A stretch of 7,536 bases of DNA from Helicobacteraceae bacterium (GCA_027057185.1 JALUJE010000221.1:1-7536), one strand, 5' to 3'. Shown: positions 1 to 6,698, counted from the first letter of the stretch. Notes: generated from the letters alone by a model not told the origin. Translations and numbers: made by a program.

Positions 1-121
1 AGTTTTGTATCTATGTTGTAATCAAAATCTCCCTTTAGAATAGATTTTGTTGAATCTTGTATTTTTTCAAGTATTTCAAGATAAGGGGTTAGGAAATAAT
101 TTACTATTAATATAATTAAAA
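1..121 (-). CDS. Fragment of a different protein: membrane helix plus HAMP-like linker
   Basis: The frame one base off from lptD is open from here to the left edge. It reads a hydrophobic run (LIILIVNYFLTP), then a charged amphipathic stretch (LEILEKIQDSTK), then SILKGDFDYNI. A membrane helix ending in a proline, an amphipathic helix and a G-D-F turn is the usual start of a HAMP linker in chemoreceptors, histidine kinases and diguanylate cyclases. The spacing from proline to GDF is a little longer than in classical HAMP domains. These residues do not resemble the beta-barrel strands expected in LptD here. GC is about 22% over positions 1-120, against about 40-48% beyond position 180. No start codon is visible: the frame upstream of about position 121 is lptD sequence read out of frame. 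I infer a fragment of a signalling protein joined to lptD by recombination or assembly error. The protein class is uncertain, because only about 40 residues are visible. Confidence 0.45.
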
Positions 122-939
122 TTAAATCCGTAATGTTCTCTATTGACCAGATCGTTGGCTTCAAAATAACTGGATTTCTCTTTAAAATACCCCGATGTCA
201 ACTGACCTTTGGAAACTTTCGTATCGACAAAACGCAAGGTAGCATAAAGACCGACACCACGCCGTGTACGAATTTGAGGTGAGAGTTCAAGATCCCAATG
301 ATGATCTGTCGCAATATAAATGGGCTGCTGGTAGAAAAACCCTTCCTCGCTTGTCGGTAGACCAAATACCGGTGCGAGCAACCCGGTGCGTCGTTTAAAA
401 TCAAGGGAGTAGCCAAAATAGGGAAAATAAAATACCGGAATATCATAGAGCAACAAAGAGACATTATAAATATCCATCCATTTACTCGTTTCATTAAACT
501 GCGCACTGCTAAAACGCAAACGCCATAATGGATCCGTCGGATCACATCCTGAGACCATACCCTCTTCCAGACTAATGAGATTTTCTTTCGAACAAGCTTT
601 TTTCGTACTCATCCAAACATCTTGCTCTTTTTCTAAAAGGTAAAACGGCTTAAAAACCCTATCGTCCTTATCTAAAACAAGTCGGGCATACTCTCCGATA
701 ATATGGTACGAAGCCCCTTTAAGTACCGTGATATTTCCAAATAGTTCCAGTATGGAGCTGTTACGCTCATAGCTAATTTTATTGGCACTCAAATATTGAT
801 CACCATAAAGTACTACCACGTCATGATCCGCTAAAAGATGGGTGGCATTACTCTCAAGATGGGTGGCAAATACCTCTACCGTCTCTGCCGCAAGGTGTGT
901 CCCTACGGCCCACAGCAGAAGCAGCATGAGTTTACGCAT
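76..939 (-). CDS. lptD: LPS-assembly outer-membrane protein LptD, N-terminal part only (interrupted)
   Basis: LptD is the outer-membrane barrel that inserts lipopolysaccharide into the outer leaflet, fed by the periplasmic LptA bridge. A signal peptide is visible (MRKLMLLLLWAVG...LAA, cleavage near residue 18). It is followed by an OstA/LptA-like beta domain to about residue 110, then the LptD core with PVFYFPYF, RRTGLLAPVFG and a hWDLELSPQIRTRRG segment (about residues 168-230). Two cysteines (116 and 132) sit where LptD family members often have disulfide cysteines. I chose the ATG at 939 over the in-frame TTG at 945: it overlaps the RDD stop by 8 nt, which suggests translational coupling, and no strong Shine-Dalgarno is present. 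The frame stops after 287 residues, while the family usually runs to about 700 or more, so most of the barrel is missing. LptD-like sequence ends around HYGFNFNYINS; the last few residues and the stop lie in the AT-rich foreign segment. The N-terminal assignment is firm, but whether the gene is truly broken is not. Confidence 0.85.
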   Translation of the reverse strand: MRKLMLLLLWAVGTHLAAETVEVFATHLESNATHLLADHDVVVLYGDQYLSANKISYERNSSILELFGNITVLKGASYHIIGEYARLVLDKDDRVFKPFYLLEKEQDVWMSTKKACSKENLISLEEGMVSGCDPTDPLWRLRFSSAQFNETSKWMDIYNVSLLLYDIPVFYFPYFGYSLDFKRRTGLLAPVFGLPTSEEGFFYQQPIYIATDHHWDLELSPQIRTRRGVGLYATLRFVDTKVSKGQLTSGYFKEKSSYFEANDLVNREHYGFNFNYINSKLFPNPLS

Positions 940-1381
940 TAACAACCAGTGTCCGCGCAGTTTTATCGTGCCAGGTCTGATGTAATGGATTCATGGTTCC
1001 CCACAAAAATCCTAAATAGAGAAATATTTCACTAATAATTCTAAAAATACCCCGATTAAAAGCACTTAAAAACCCCGGTGTTGCGAGAGTACCCACTTCA
1101 ACAACTCGAATTTTCATTAAAATTTTTCCCAGAGTAGCCCCGTACTGCATTACAAAAAACGTCTGATAGACAATTTTCATAGCCATAAACTCCAAAACAA
1201 AAGCATTCGTAAGGTTAATCACTTCTTCGACGCTTGCAGCGGCAGCAAAAGAATCCCACAACACAACAATAAGCAACAATGAGAGCAACGCTTCATCAAT
1301 AAACATGGCAAAAGCCCGTTTGGCAATCGGAGCCACCACCAACTCTTCACGTTTCAACCGTTCTTGAATTTCTTCTTCCAT
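932..1381 (-). CDS. RDD-family integral membrane protein
   Basis: This 149-residue protein has the RDD-family pattern. A short charged N-terminus is followed by KRAFAMFID (Arg22 and Asp29, the arginine/aspartate pair of the family) at the start of the first membrane helix (about 24-48). A second helix lies at about 58-80, then the conserved amphipathic stretch YGATLGKILMKIRVV (80-94). NRGIFRII leads into a third helix (about 112-130), and the C-terminal signature HQTWHDKTARTLVV ends the protein. The biochemical role of most RDD proteins is unknown; some have been linked to ion transport. A good Shine-Dalgarno (AAGAGG, 8 nt before the ATG) lies at the very end of purD, and the gene starts 3 nt after the purD stop. 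Its stop overlaps the lptD start. As I recall, a small RDD protein between purD and lptD is a conserved arrangement in Helicobacter and relatives, but a functional link to LPS assembly is not established. Confidence 0.85.
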   Translation of the reverse strand: MEEEIQERLKREELVVAPIAKRAFAMFIDEALLSLLLIVVLWDSFAAAASVEEVINLTNAFVLEFMAMKIVYQTFFVMQYGATLGKILMKIRVVEVGTLATPGFLSAFNRGIFRIISEIFLYLGFLWGTMNPLHQTWHDKTARTLVVNA

Positions 1382-1384
1382 TAC

Positions 1385-2659
1385 CTACGCCTCTTGTAAT
1401 GCCTGATAGGCAATATCGGTACGCATTTTTTTACCCGCGAAATGCACTTGTCCACAGAGCATATAAGCACGATCCCGTGCCTCTTTAATAGAGTTTCCCA
1501 ATCCGACACAGACCAATACCCTTCCTCCGGTTGCATAGAGTGTTCCATCCTCTTCACTCACACCGGCATAGGCAATATGTGCATGTTCTGCCAAATCGTC
1601 ATGTACAATATCATCTACAATAATTTCAGCAGGCTCAGTACTTTTATAGGGGTAGTCACGGCTTGCCATAACCACACCTACAGCGTACTGTTTTTTAAAT
1701 TCTACATGTAAATTACTCAAATCTTTCGTGGCAGCCTTATAAAAAAGTTCCGAGACAGGACTTTTCATAAGTGGCATAAGAACCTCACATTCTGGATCGC
1801 CAAAACGTACGTTAAATTCCAAAGTAATCGGTTCACCATTCACTATCATTAAACCAATAAACAAGACCCCTTCAAACGGAGCCCCTTCCTTCTGCATGCC
1901 ATCGAGTGTCGGGCGAATAATACGCTCTTTAACTTTCTCATAAACCGTATCATCGACCAGTGGTGTCGGTGCATAGGCTCCCATACCCCCGGTATTGGGT
2001 CCCTCATCGTTATTTAACAAGCGCTTATGATCCTGCGCTGCGGGCAGTAAAATGTAATCGCTACCATCACAAATAGCAAACATAGAGAGCTCGTATCCGT
2101 CCAAAAATTCTTCAATAATCACATGTTTTCCGGCATCACCAAAGGACTTGCCACTAAGCATCTGCGATACAGCCTGCTTGGCTTCATCATGGCTTTTGGC
2201 AATAATCACCCCTTTGCCTGCACACAGACCATCAGCCTTAACAACCACCGGTGTGGGCAACGTTTCAATAAAAGCAAACGCCCGTTCAATCTGATCGGTT
2301 TCAATATAACGTGCCGTCGGAATAGTGTATTTTGCCAAAAAGTTTTTCATATAGACTTTCGAGCCTTCCAGCCGTGCGGCCGCTTTAGAAGGGCCAAAAA
2401 TTCTCAAGCCTCGTGCCTTAAAGATATCGACTACACCCTCAACCAATGGTGCTTCGGGTCCTACAATGGTTAAGTCAATGTTCTGCTCCTGTGCAAAATC
2501 TGCCAATGCCTCATAGCTGTTCAAGACAACATTCTCACCCAGTGCCGATGTTGCACCGTTTCCCGGAGCAAAATAGAGTGCTGTGACACGACTCTCTTGT
2601 GATAACATGCGACCAATCGCGTATTCGCGCCCGCCGCCTCCCATGACCATTATATTCAT
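1385..2659 (-). CDS. purD: Phosphoribosylamine--glycine ligase (GARS)
   Basis: PurD is the cytosolic enzyme that joins glycine to 5-phosphoribosylamine with ATP, the second step of de novo purine synthesis. At 424 residues it is of normal family length. The N-domain opens with MNIMVMGGGGREYAIG, where the common GGREHA motif has Tyr in place of His, a variant I believe is frequent in this phylum. The ATP-grasp part shows GPSKAAARLEGSK (89-101), VVKADGLCAGKGV (139-151), AQDHKR with GPNTGGMGAY (208-229) and the metal-binding EFNVRFGDPE (281-290). The C-terminal domain is intact. The ATG at 2659 is preceded by GGAG with a 6-nt spacer, which supports this start over Met4 or Met6. The gene lies downstream of the 6S-like RNA and is followed closely by the RDD gene and lptD, probably in one transcript. 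GuaA, another purine enzyme, is two genes upstream. Confidence 0.98.
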   Translation of the reverse strand: MNIMVMGGGGREYAIGRMLSQESRVTALYFAPGNGATSALGENVVLNSYEALADFAQEQNIDLTIVGPEAPLVEGVVDIFKARGLRIFGPSKAAARLEGSKVYMKNFLAKYTIPTARYIETDQIERAFAFIETLPTPVVVKADGLCAGKGVIIAKSHDEAKQAVSQMLSGKSFGDAGKHVIIEEFLDGYELSMFAICDGSDYILLPAAQDHKRLLNNDEGPNTGGMGAYAPTPLVDDTVYEKVKERIIRPTLDGMQKEGAPFEGVLFIGLMIVNGEPITLEFNVRFGDPECEVLMPLMKSPVSELFYKAATKDLSNLHVEFKKQYAVGVVMASRDYPYKSTEPAEIIVDDIVHDDLAEHAHIAYAGVSEEDGTLYATGGRVLVCVGLGNSIKEARDRAYMLCGQVHFAGKKMRTDIAYQALQEA

Positions 2660-2745
2660 AAAACGCTCCGTGATTGTTTAGGGTTTTTTGAGGTGCCTGT
2701 AAGTATTCATACAAAACGTCTGTCTTGTATCAACACTTAGGTTAG
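2660..2745 (-). promoter_or_regulatory. purD leader with candidate promoter, inverted repeat and 6S-complementary element
   Basis: This is the 86-nt gap between the 6S-like RNA and purD. On the minus strand TTGATA (2733-2728) and TATGAA (2711-2706) are separated by 16 nt and make a plausible sigma-70 promoter, although the -10 matches the consensus at only four of six bases. A 9-bp inverted repeat (ATACAAGAC and GTTTTGTAT, one G-T pair, 4-nt loop, 2709-2730) fills the spacer. It has no T-run after it, so it is a weak terminator candidate and could equally be an operator. Further down, GCACCTC (2696-2690) is followed by six A and then the purD Shine-Dalgarno. purD may be served by this promoter, by read-through from the RNA gene, or by both. 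Confidence 0.35.
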
Positions 2746-2936
2746 TTAGCCCGAGTAGCCGTTCCGCATGTTGCTTTGGTTCTCAAAGCCGAAAATAGCG
2801 AAGCGAGCACCTCATTAGGCGGCAATCTCTCAACCGAAGTCTCAAGCAAGATCGCTGACACACAAAGGTGACTACGTAATTCACTGAATGAATATGTAGA
2901 ACCCCCTGTTTTGCGAGTAATCGCACTACTCAGACT
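2746..2936 (-). ncRNA. ssrS: Probable 6S RNA
   Basis: 6S RNA binds the sigma-70 RNA polymerase holoenzyme by imitating an open promoter and shifts transcription in stationary phase. The RNA would start at 2936, the expected +1 of the promoter just upstream. By hand it folds as a rod. The closing stem is 2926-2936 with 2748-2758 (11 bp, two G-U). Then comes a central bubble of about 22 and 19 nt, whose 5' side can form a small TGCGA/TCGCA hairpin (2912-2925). Inner helices are 2898-2903 with 2778-2783 (6 bp), 2880-2885 with 2797-2802 (6 bp), 2866-2870 with 2808-2812 (5 bp) and 2849-2855 with 2822-2828 (7 bp), ending in a TTCG loop at 2835-2838. Length (about 191 nt), bubble position and location upstream of purD all fit 6S RNA. 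No energy calculation or covariance search was possible. A local fold competes, with CTAC...GTAG hairpins in the 5' half, so a different structured RNA remains possible. The 3' end is inferred from the closing stem. Confidence 0.65.
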
Positions 2937-2942
2937 GATAAA

Positions 2943-2951
2943 ATTATAGCA
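2943..2951 (-). promoter_or_regulatory. Extended -10 promoter for the 6S-like RNA
   Basis: On the minus strand the sequence TTGCTATAAT gives a perfect TATAAT (2948-2943) preceded by TG at the extended -10 position (2951-2950). No -35 hexamer is present at the right distance (AACTCT is found there), and the upstream DNA is A/T-rich. This matches the sigma-70 promoters of Helicobacter and Campylobacter, which rely on the -10 and periodic A/T tracts. The expected start, about 7 nt downstream, is the first base of the RNA's closing stem. It lies about 40 nt after the hemD stop codon. Confidence 0.75.
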
Positions 2952-2989
2952 AGTTTTTACTTAAAAGAGTTCTTAACTTCACGGAAGAA

Positions 2990-3622
2990 TCACAGGGTTT
3001 TAGCTAAATCAACACACCCTTGTACTGAGGGTGTTTTTGGCATCAGTGCTTCAACCGTATCAGGCAGTGCCGATGCCGTTGTCGCACCGATGGCAATGAT
3101 TGTGTGCGATGCAGAAAAGCGATGCTGCTGTAAAAAACATTTAATGGTAAAGGGTGAGGTAAAAATCAGTATGGCATCATGCTCGAGCGCCAAAGTGGCG
3201 ACATCGGCATTACATGTTGTTTTATAAACCACAACGCCTTTCATACAGACCCCAGCATCAGTCACCCGTTTGGCAAAATCGGATGCTACCACTTCAGGAC
3301 GGGGGTAGAGCCAACGCCAGGTCGAATAACCGTTAATGATGATCTCAGCTAAAGTATCTCCATAACCTCCACCGTGCTCCAAAACCTGAGCACCAAAATC
3401 GCGTGCCTGCTTAGCGGTAAAGTCTGCAATCGTAAGCACCGGAAGTTGTATCCAGTCATGATTTATCTGCTCAAGTGCTATCGCTGCTTGCTTGGAGGTA
3501 AGCACAATGGCATCATAGTGGGTATAATCAATAACCGGTTGCAAAAACTCCGTCAGTAGAATCGGTACATGAATTACCTCAGTATTGCGTGTTTTTGAAA
3601 ATAAATAAATGGGGCGCGTCAT
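2990..3622 (-). CDS. hemD: Uroporphyrinogen-III synthase
   Basis: HemD closes and inverts hydroxymethylbilane to uroporphyrinogen III, the branch point to heme, siroheme and cobalamin. Sequence identity is low across this family, so the call rests on the pattern. These are the DAIVLTSKQAAIAL segment (37-50), YGDTLAEII (87-95), LYPRPEVVASDFAKRV at the inter-domain hinge (105-120), VVYKT (131-135), ILIFTSPFTIKCFL (151-164), and the C-terminal IAIGATTASAL with KTPSVQGCVDLAK (177-208). At 210 residues it is slightly short but typical for Campylobacterota HemD. The ATG at 3622 has no recognisable Shine-Dalgarno, and its codon lies in the 3' arm of an inverted repeat, so translation may be weak or controlled. 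It sits 35 nt downstream of guaA and is probably co-transcribed with it. Functional linkage to the neighbours is not obvious. Confidence 0.87.
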   Translation of the reverse strand: MTRPIYLFSKTRNTEVIHVPILLTEFLQPVIDYTHYDAIVLTSKQAAIALEQINHDWIQLPVLTIADFTAKQARDFGAQVLEHGGGYGDTLAEIIINGYSTWRWLYPRPEVVASDFAKRVTDAGVCMKGVVVYKTTCNADVATLALEHDAILIFTSPFTIKCFLQQHRFSASHTIIAIGATTASALPDTVEALMPKTPSVQGCVDLAKTL

Positions 3623-3652
3623 GATTATGAAACATTACATGTAATAATCATG
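3620..3652 (-). repeat. Inverted repeat containing the hemD start codon
   Basis: CATGATTAT (3620-3628) and ATAATCATG (3644-3652) form perfect 9-bp arms around a 15-nt spacer. A nested perfect 12-bp palindrome ATTACATGTAAT (3634-3645) overlaps one arm. In the guaA-hemD transcript the hemD AUG is the last three bases of the 3' arm, so the hairpin would hide the start codon. The palindrome could instead be a protein-binding site on DNA. No T-run follows, so it is not a classical terminator. Confidence 0.6.
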
Positions 3653-3657
3653 CGATA

Positions 3658-5208
3658 TTATTCCCACTCTATAGTAGCCGGCGGCTTGGAGCTAATGTCA
3701 TACACCACACGATTGATACCATCTACTTCATTAATAATACGACGGCTAATGCGCTCTAAAAGGTTATGCGGCAGATGTGCAAATGTTGCTGTCATACCGT
3801 CTACAGCTTCTACGACCCGAACACAAATGGTATTGTCATACGTACGATTATCGCCCATCACCCCTACCGATTTAACATTCAGTAATACGGCAAAGGCTTG
3901 CCAGGTTTTAGCATAATAACCACTTGCTTTGAGCTCATCGAGTAAAATCACATCAGCTTCACGTAACAATGCCAGATCATCTGAATTCACATCTCCCATA
4001 ATACGAATCGCCAAACCCGGTCCGGGGAACGGATGGCGGTTAATCATACTTTCGGGAAGTCCCAGTTCCAAGCCGACCTTACGCACCTCATCTTTAAAGA
4101 GTTCCCGTAACGGTTCAATCAGTTCAAAATCCATCCAGTCCGGCAGACCTCCGACATTATGGTGCGACTTGATAACCTCAGAAGGCCCATTAACCGAAAT
4201 GGATTCAATAACATCAGGATACAAGGTTCCCTGTGCCAAAAACTTAATACCGTCATGTTTTTTAGCCTCGTTCTCAAATACTTCAATAAATGTATGTCCG
4301 ATAATTTTGCGCTTTTGTTCCGGATCACTGACACCTTGAAGTTTATCTAGGAAAATATCGACCGCATCCACGGTAATAAGCGGGACTTTCAAATTGATTT
4401 TAAAGACCTCTTCTACCTGCTCGCGTTCTCCTTTTCGCAACAAGCCGTTATCGACAAAAACCGGAATAAGCTGCTCTCCGATAGCCTCATATAAAATGGC
4501 CGCCGTCACCGAAGAGTCTACCCCGCCGCTGAGCCCGCAGAGCACTTTGGCATCTCCAACCTGATCACGTATTTTTTTGATCTGCTCTTTAACAAAGTGT
4601 TCCATTTTCCATTTTTCCGTTACACCACAAATCTTTCGGGCAAAATTACGCAACATCAAATACCCCTCTTCGGAGTGCTGTACCTCAGGATGGTACTGCA
4701 TGGCATAGACCCGTTGTGCTTCATTGGCAATAGCAGCATACGGGGAATTATCCGAGTGGGCAATCGGCTTAAAACCCGATGGTAATACATCAACACGGTC
4801 ACTATGACTCATCCAGACAATACGACCGTCATCACATCCTGAAAACAGCGGTGAGCACTCTGCGTGTTCTTTGTTGATTAACAGTTCAGCTTTGCCGTAC
4901 TCATGATGATCCGAACGTATTACCGAACCACCAAAATCAACGGCAATACGCTGCATACCATAACAGATGCCCAAGATGGGAATATCCAGATGGTAAATAT
5001 CTTGGTCAACCTCATAGGCATCTTTGTTGTAAACCGATGAAGGACCACCACTTAAAATAATACCTCGAGGATTTTTTTTCCGAATTGCTTCTACCGTCGT
5101 ATAGTAGGGAAGAATCTCACAATAAACACGTTCTTCTCGCAATCGTCGGGCAATCAATTGCGTATATTGTGACCCAAAATCAAGGACGATGATGCTGACA
5201 TCTTTCAT
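3658..5208 (-). CDS. guaA: GMP synthase (glutamine-hydrolysing)
   Basis: GuaA converts XMP to GMP in the cytosol, using ATP and ammonia taken from glutamine. At 516 residues it has the full two-part architecture. The N-terminal class I glutamine amidotransferase shows VLDFGSQYTQLIARR (8-22), ILSGGPSSVY (51-60), the nucleophile Cys82 in GICYGMQ, and His173 and Glu175 in YHPEVQHSEEG. The ATP-pyrophosphatase domain has the P-loop LSGGVDSS (226-233), followed by AQGTLYPDVIES (325-336), KSHHNVGGLP (347-356) and RHPFPGPGLAIR (391-402). The C-terminus KPPATIEWE is the normal family end. The ATG at 5208 has AGGA upstream with an 8-nt spacer. A TATAAG (5224-5219) preceded by a T-rich stretch could be a -10 box, but it overlaps the Shine-Dalgarno and would give an almost leaderless transcript, so a promoter there is doubtful. 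hemD follows after 35 nt. Confidence 0.98.
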   Translation of the reverse strand: MKDVSIIVLDFGSQYTQLIARRLREERVYCEILPYYTTVEAIRKKNPRGIILSGGPSSVYNKDAYEVDQDIYHLDIPILGICYGMQRIAVDFGGSVIRSDHHEYGKAELLINKEHAECSPLFSGCDDGRIVWMSHSDRVDVLPSGFKPIAHSDNSPYAAIANEAQRVYAMQYHPEVQHSEEGYLMLRNFARKICGVTEKWKMEHFVKEQIKKIRDQVGDAKVLCGLSGGVDSSVTAAILYEAIGEQLIPVFVDNGLLRKGEREQVEEVFKINLKVPLITVDAVDIFLDKLQGVSDPEQKRKIIGHTFIEVFENEAKKHDGIKFLAQGTLYPDVIESISVNGPSEVIKSHHNVGGLPDWMDFELIEPLRELFKDEVRKVGLELGLPESMINRHPFPGPGLAIRIMGDVNSDDLALLREADVILLDELKASGYYAKTWQAFAVLLNVKSVGVMGDNRTYDNTICVRVVEAVDGMTATFAHLPHNLLERISRRIINEVDGINRVVYDISSKPPATIEWE

Positions 5209-5251
5209 CTTAGTATTCCTTATAATGTAAATTGAAAAATAGAGAGGGCTC

Positions 5252-5280
5252 TGTACCCTTTTTGTTAGTGAAAGGGTACA
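5252..5280 (-). terminator. Hairpin between nhaD and guaA, possible weak terminator or leader structure
   Basis: TGTACCCTTT and AAAGGGTACA make a perfect 10-bp stem with a 9-nt loop, starting 36 nt after the nhaD stop and ending 44 nt before guaA. On the minus strand the five-T run comes only 12 nt after the stem (5239-5235), and on the plus strand there is no clean T-run. It could end nhaD transcripts inefficiently, protect an mRNA end, or act in the guaA leader. I see no purine riboswitch core around it. Confidence 0.45.
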
Positions 5281-5315
5281 TTAAAGTAGATTAAGGCTGG
5301 ATATAACCTCAACAA

Positions 5316-6698
5316 CTAGGATACATAGAGTCCTAACACTTCATACTGGACATACCATACCAGAATGGAAACACAGTAGCCGACCAAAATCATCCATGCA
5401 TATTTCATATGTGCACTAAAAGTATAAATACCCGGAAGTTTTCCCATCACACCGACACCTGCAGCACTACCAAAACTAATCAGAGATCCCCCGACACCGG
5501 CAGTCAGTGTTACCAACATCCATTGTGCCAGATCCATATCAGGGTTTGCCTTCAAAACAGCCGACATGACAGGAACATTATCGACAATCGCCGAAAGAAA
5601 TCCGACACAAATATTGGAAATTGTTGGCCCAAGCATATTTGGATGATACACCACCGATGCTAATGCCAACCAACCTAAGAAATAGAGGGCACCTACTGCC
5701 GCAAGAATTCCAAAGAAAAACATAAGCGTATTGTTTTCAATTTTTGCCATAGAGTGGAACACGTCAAATTCACTTTTGTGCACACGTTTCAGACGATAAC
5801 TGTAAATTTTCAGCAGTGCCAGACCAAACATCATGCCCCACATTGCCGGAAGATGCAGTACTTGATGCGCCGTCACTGCACAAAAAATTGTGAAAACACC
5901 CAAACCGATCACCACATTGGCACCAGGCATCATCGCCGGTTTCTTCTCTGTAGAAGCATCAAAATCCGGTTCACCTTCAGGAACTACCTTGCTCAACAAA
6001 AACGATGTTACCAAAAATCCTAAAACAGAAGCGGGAAAGAGAAATAAGAAATCTGAAAAAGTACCTTTTCCTGCCGTCCACGCCATCAGCGTCGTAATAT
6101 CACCAAAGGGACTCCACGCACCGCCGGCATTGGCAGCGACGACAATATTAATAGCTCCGGGAACCAAAAACGATCGTTTGGTTTTTGTAATGGTAATGAG
6201 TACTGTAGAAAGAATGAGTGCCGTGGTAAGGTTATCGGCAATCGGTGAGATAAAAAATGCCAAAAACCCAGTAACCCAGAAGAGTTTTTTATAGCTATAA
6301 CCTTTAGAAACCAAATTGTATTTCAAACGGTCAAATACGCCCATATGAATCATGGATTCGATGTAGGTCATGGCGACAAATAAGAAAAAGAAAATCTCGG
6401 CAATTTCTAAAATAAGATGTTCGACTTGAGTATGCACCAAATCCATATTGAGATCATTCATAACGTAATATATACCGATGAGAATAAACAAAAAGGTTCC
6501 GGTTAGTAGTGCCGGCTTTGCCTTGTCCATATAATACTTCTCTTCCATTGCCACAAAGTAATACCCAATAATAAAAATAATCATGGAGGCAAAACCAACC
6601 CATGTCATCGTCAAATCCGGTGCCACTTCAGATGTTATCTCACCTCCGCTGGCCAGTGCCGCTATACTGACACCCATCAGTATGAATAACTTCAACAT
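5316..6698 (-). CDS. nhaD: Na+/H+ antiporter, NhaD type
   Basis: NhaD belongs to the ion transporter (IT) superfamily and exchanges cytoplasmic Na+ (or Li+) for external protons, usually at alkaline pH. The 460-residue protein begins with a short hydrophobic, signal-like segment (1-18) and then carries about 11-12 membrane helices. Family signatures are SPIADNLTTALI (151-162), NAGGAWSPFGDITTLM (190-205), SAIVDNVPVMSAVL (369-382) and GGSLISFGSAAGVGVMG (403-419). Asp155, Asn156, Asn190, Asp200, Thr202, Asn374 and the serines at 405, 408 and 411 fall where, as I recall, mutagenesis of Vibrio NhaD found residues needed for activity. The loop at 240-258 is polar. The ATG at 6698 overlaps the nadB stop by 7 nt and has a strong GAGGAG with a 5-nt spacer, which points to coupled expression with nadB. 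A marine or saline habitat is plausible from this gene but not proven. Confidence 0.93.
   Translation of the reverse strand: MLKLFILMGVSIAALASGGEITSEVAPDLTMTWVGFASMIIFIIGYYFVAMEEKYYMDKAKPALLTGTFLFILIGIYYVMNDLNMDLVHTQVEHLILEIAEIFFFLFVAMTYIESMIHMGVFDRLKYNLVSKGYSYKKLFWVTGFLAFFISPIADNLTTALILSTVLITITKTKRSFLVPGAINIVVAANAGGAWSPFGDITTLMAWTAGKGTFSDFLFLFPASVLGFLVTSFLLSKVVPEGEPDFDASTEKKPAMMPGANVVIGLGVFTIFCAVTAHQVLHLPAMWGMMFGLALLKIYSYRLKRVHKSEFDVFHSMAKIENNTLMFFFGILAAVGALYFLGWLALASVVYHPNMLGPTISNICVGFLSAIVDNVPVMSAVLKANPDMDLAQWMLVTLTAGVGGSLISFGSAAGVGVMGKLPGIYTFSAHMKYAWMILVGYCVSILVWYVQYEVLGLYVS

Noticed and set aside
76..130. Early lptD stop as a simple sequencing frameshift or programmed frameshift
   Set aside because: Moving to the neighbouring frame gives a membrane helix and a HAMP-like linker rather than more LptD barrel, and base composition changes at the same place.
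198..545. 115-residue minus-strand frame overlapping lptD
   Set aside because: It lies wholly inside the well-supported lptD coding sequence in another frame and shows no family features or ribosome-binding site.
2681..2690. Six-T run on the plus strand as a terminator
   Set aside because: No stable hairpin immediately precedes it on the plus strand, and no plus-strand gene ends there.
2660..2989. tmRNA, RNase P RNA, 4.5S RNA, or a known riboswitch (cobalamin, TPP, lysine, glycine, purine) in the gap before purD
   Set aside because: I looked for their conserved cores and did not find them. The GAGGTGC near the lysine riboswitch consensus is isolated and serves the rod fold.
3929..4339. 136-residue plus-strand frame
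   Set aside because: It is antisense to the conserved ATP-pyrophosphatase part of guaA and is serine-rich, as expected for a shadow frame.
5890..6294. 134-residue plus-strand frame
   Set aside because: It is antisense to nhaD, whose membrane signatures are intact throughout. Its basic, low-complexity composition is what a reversed membrane gene produces.
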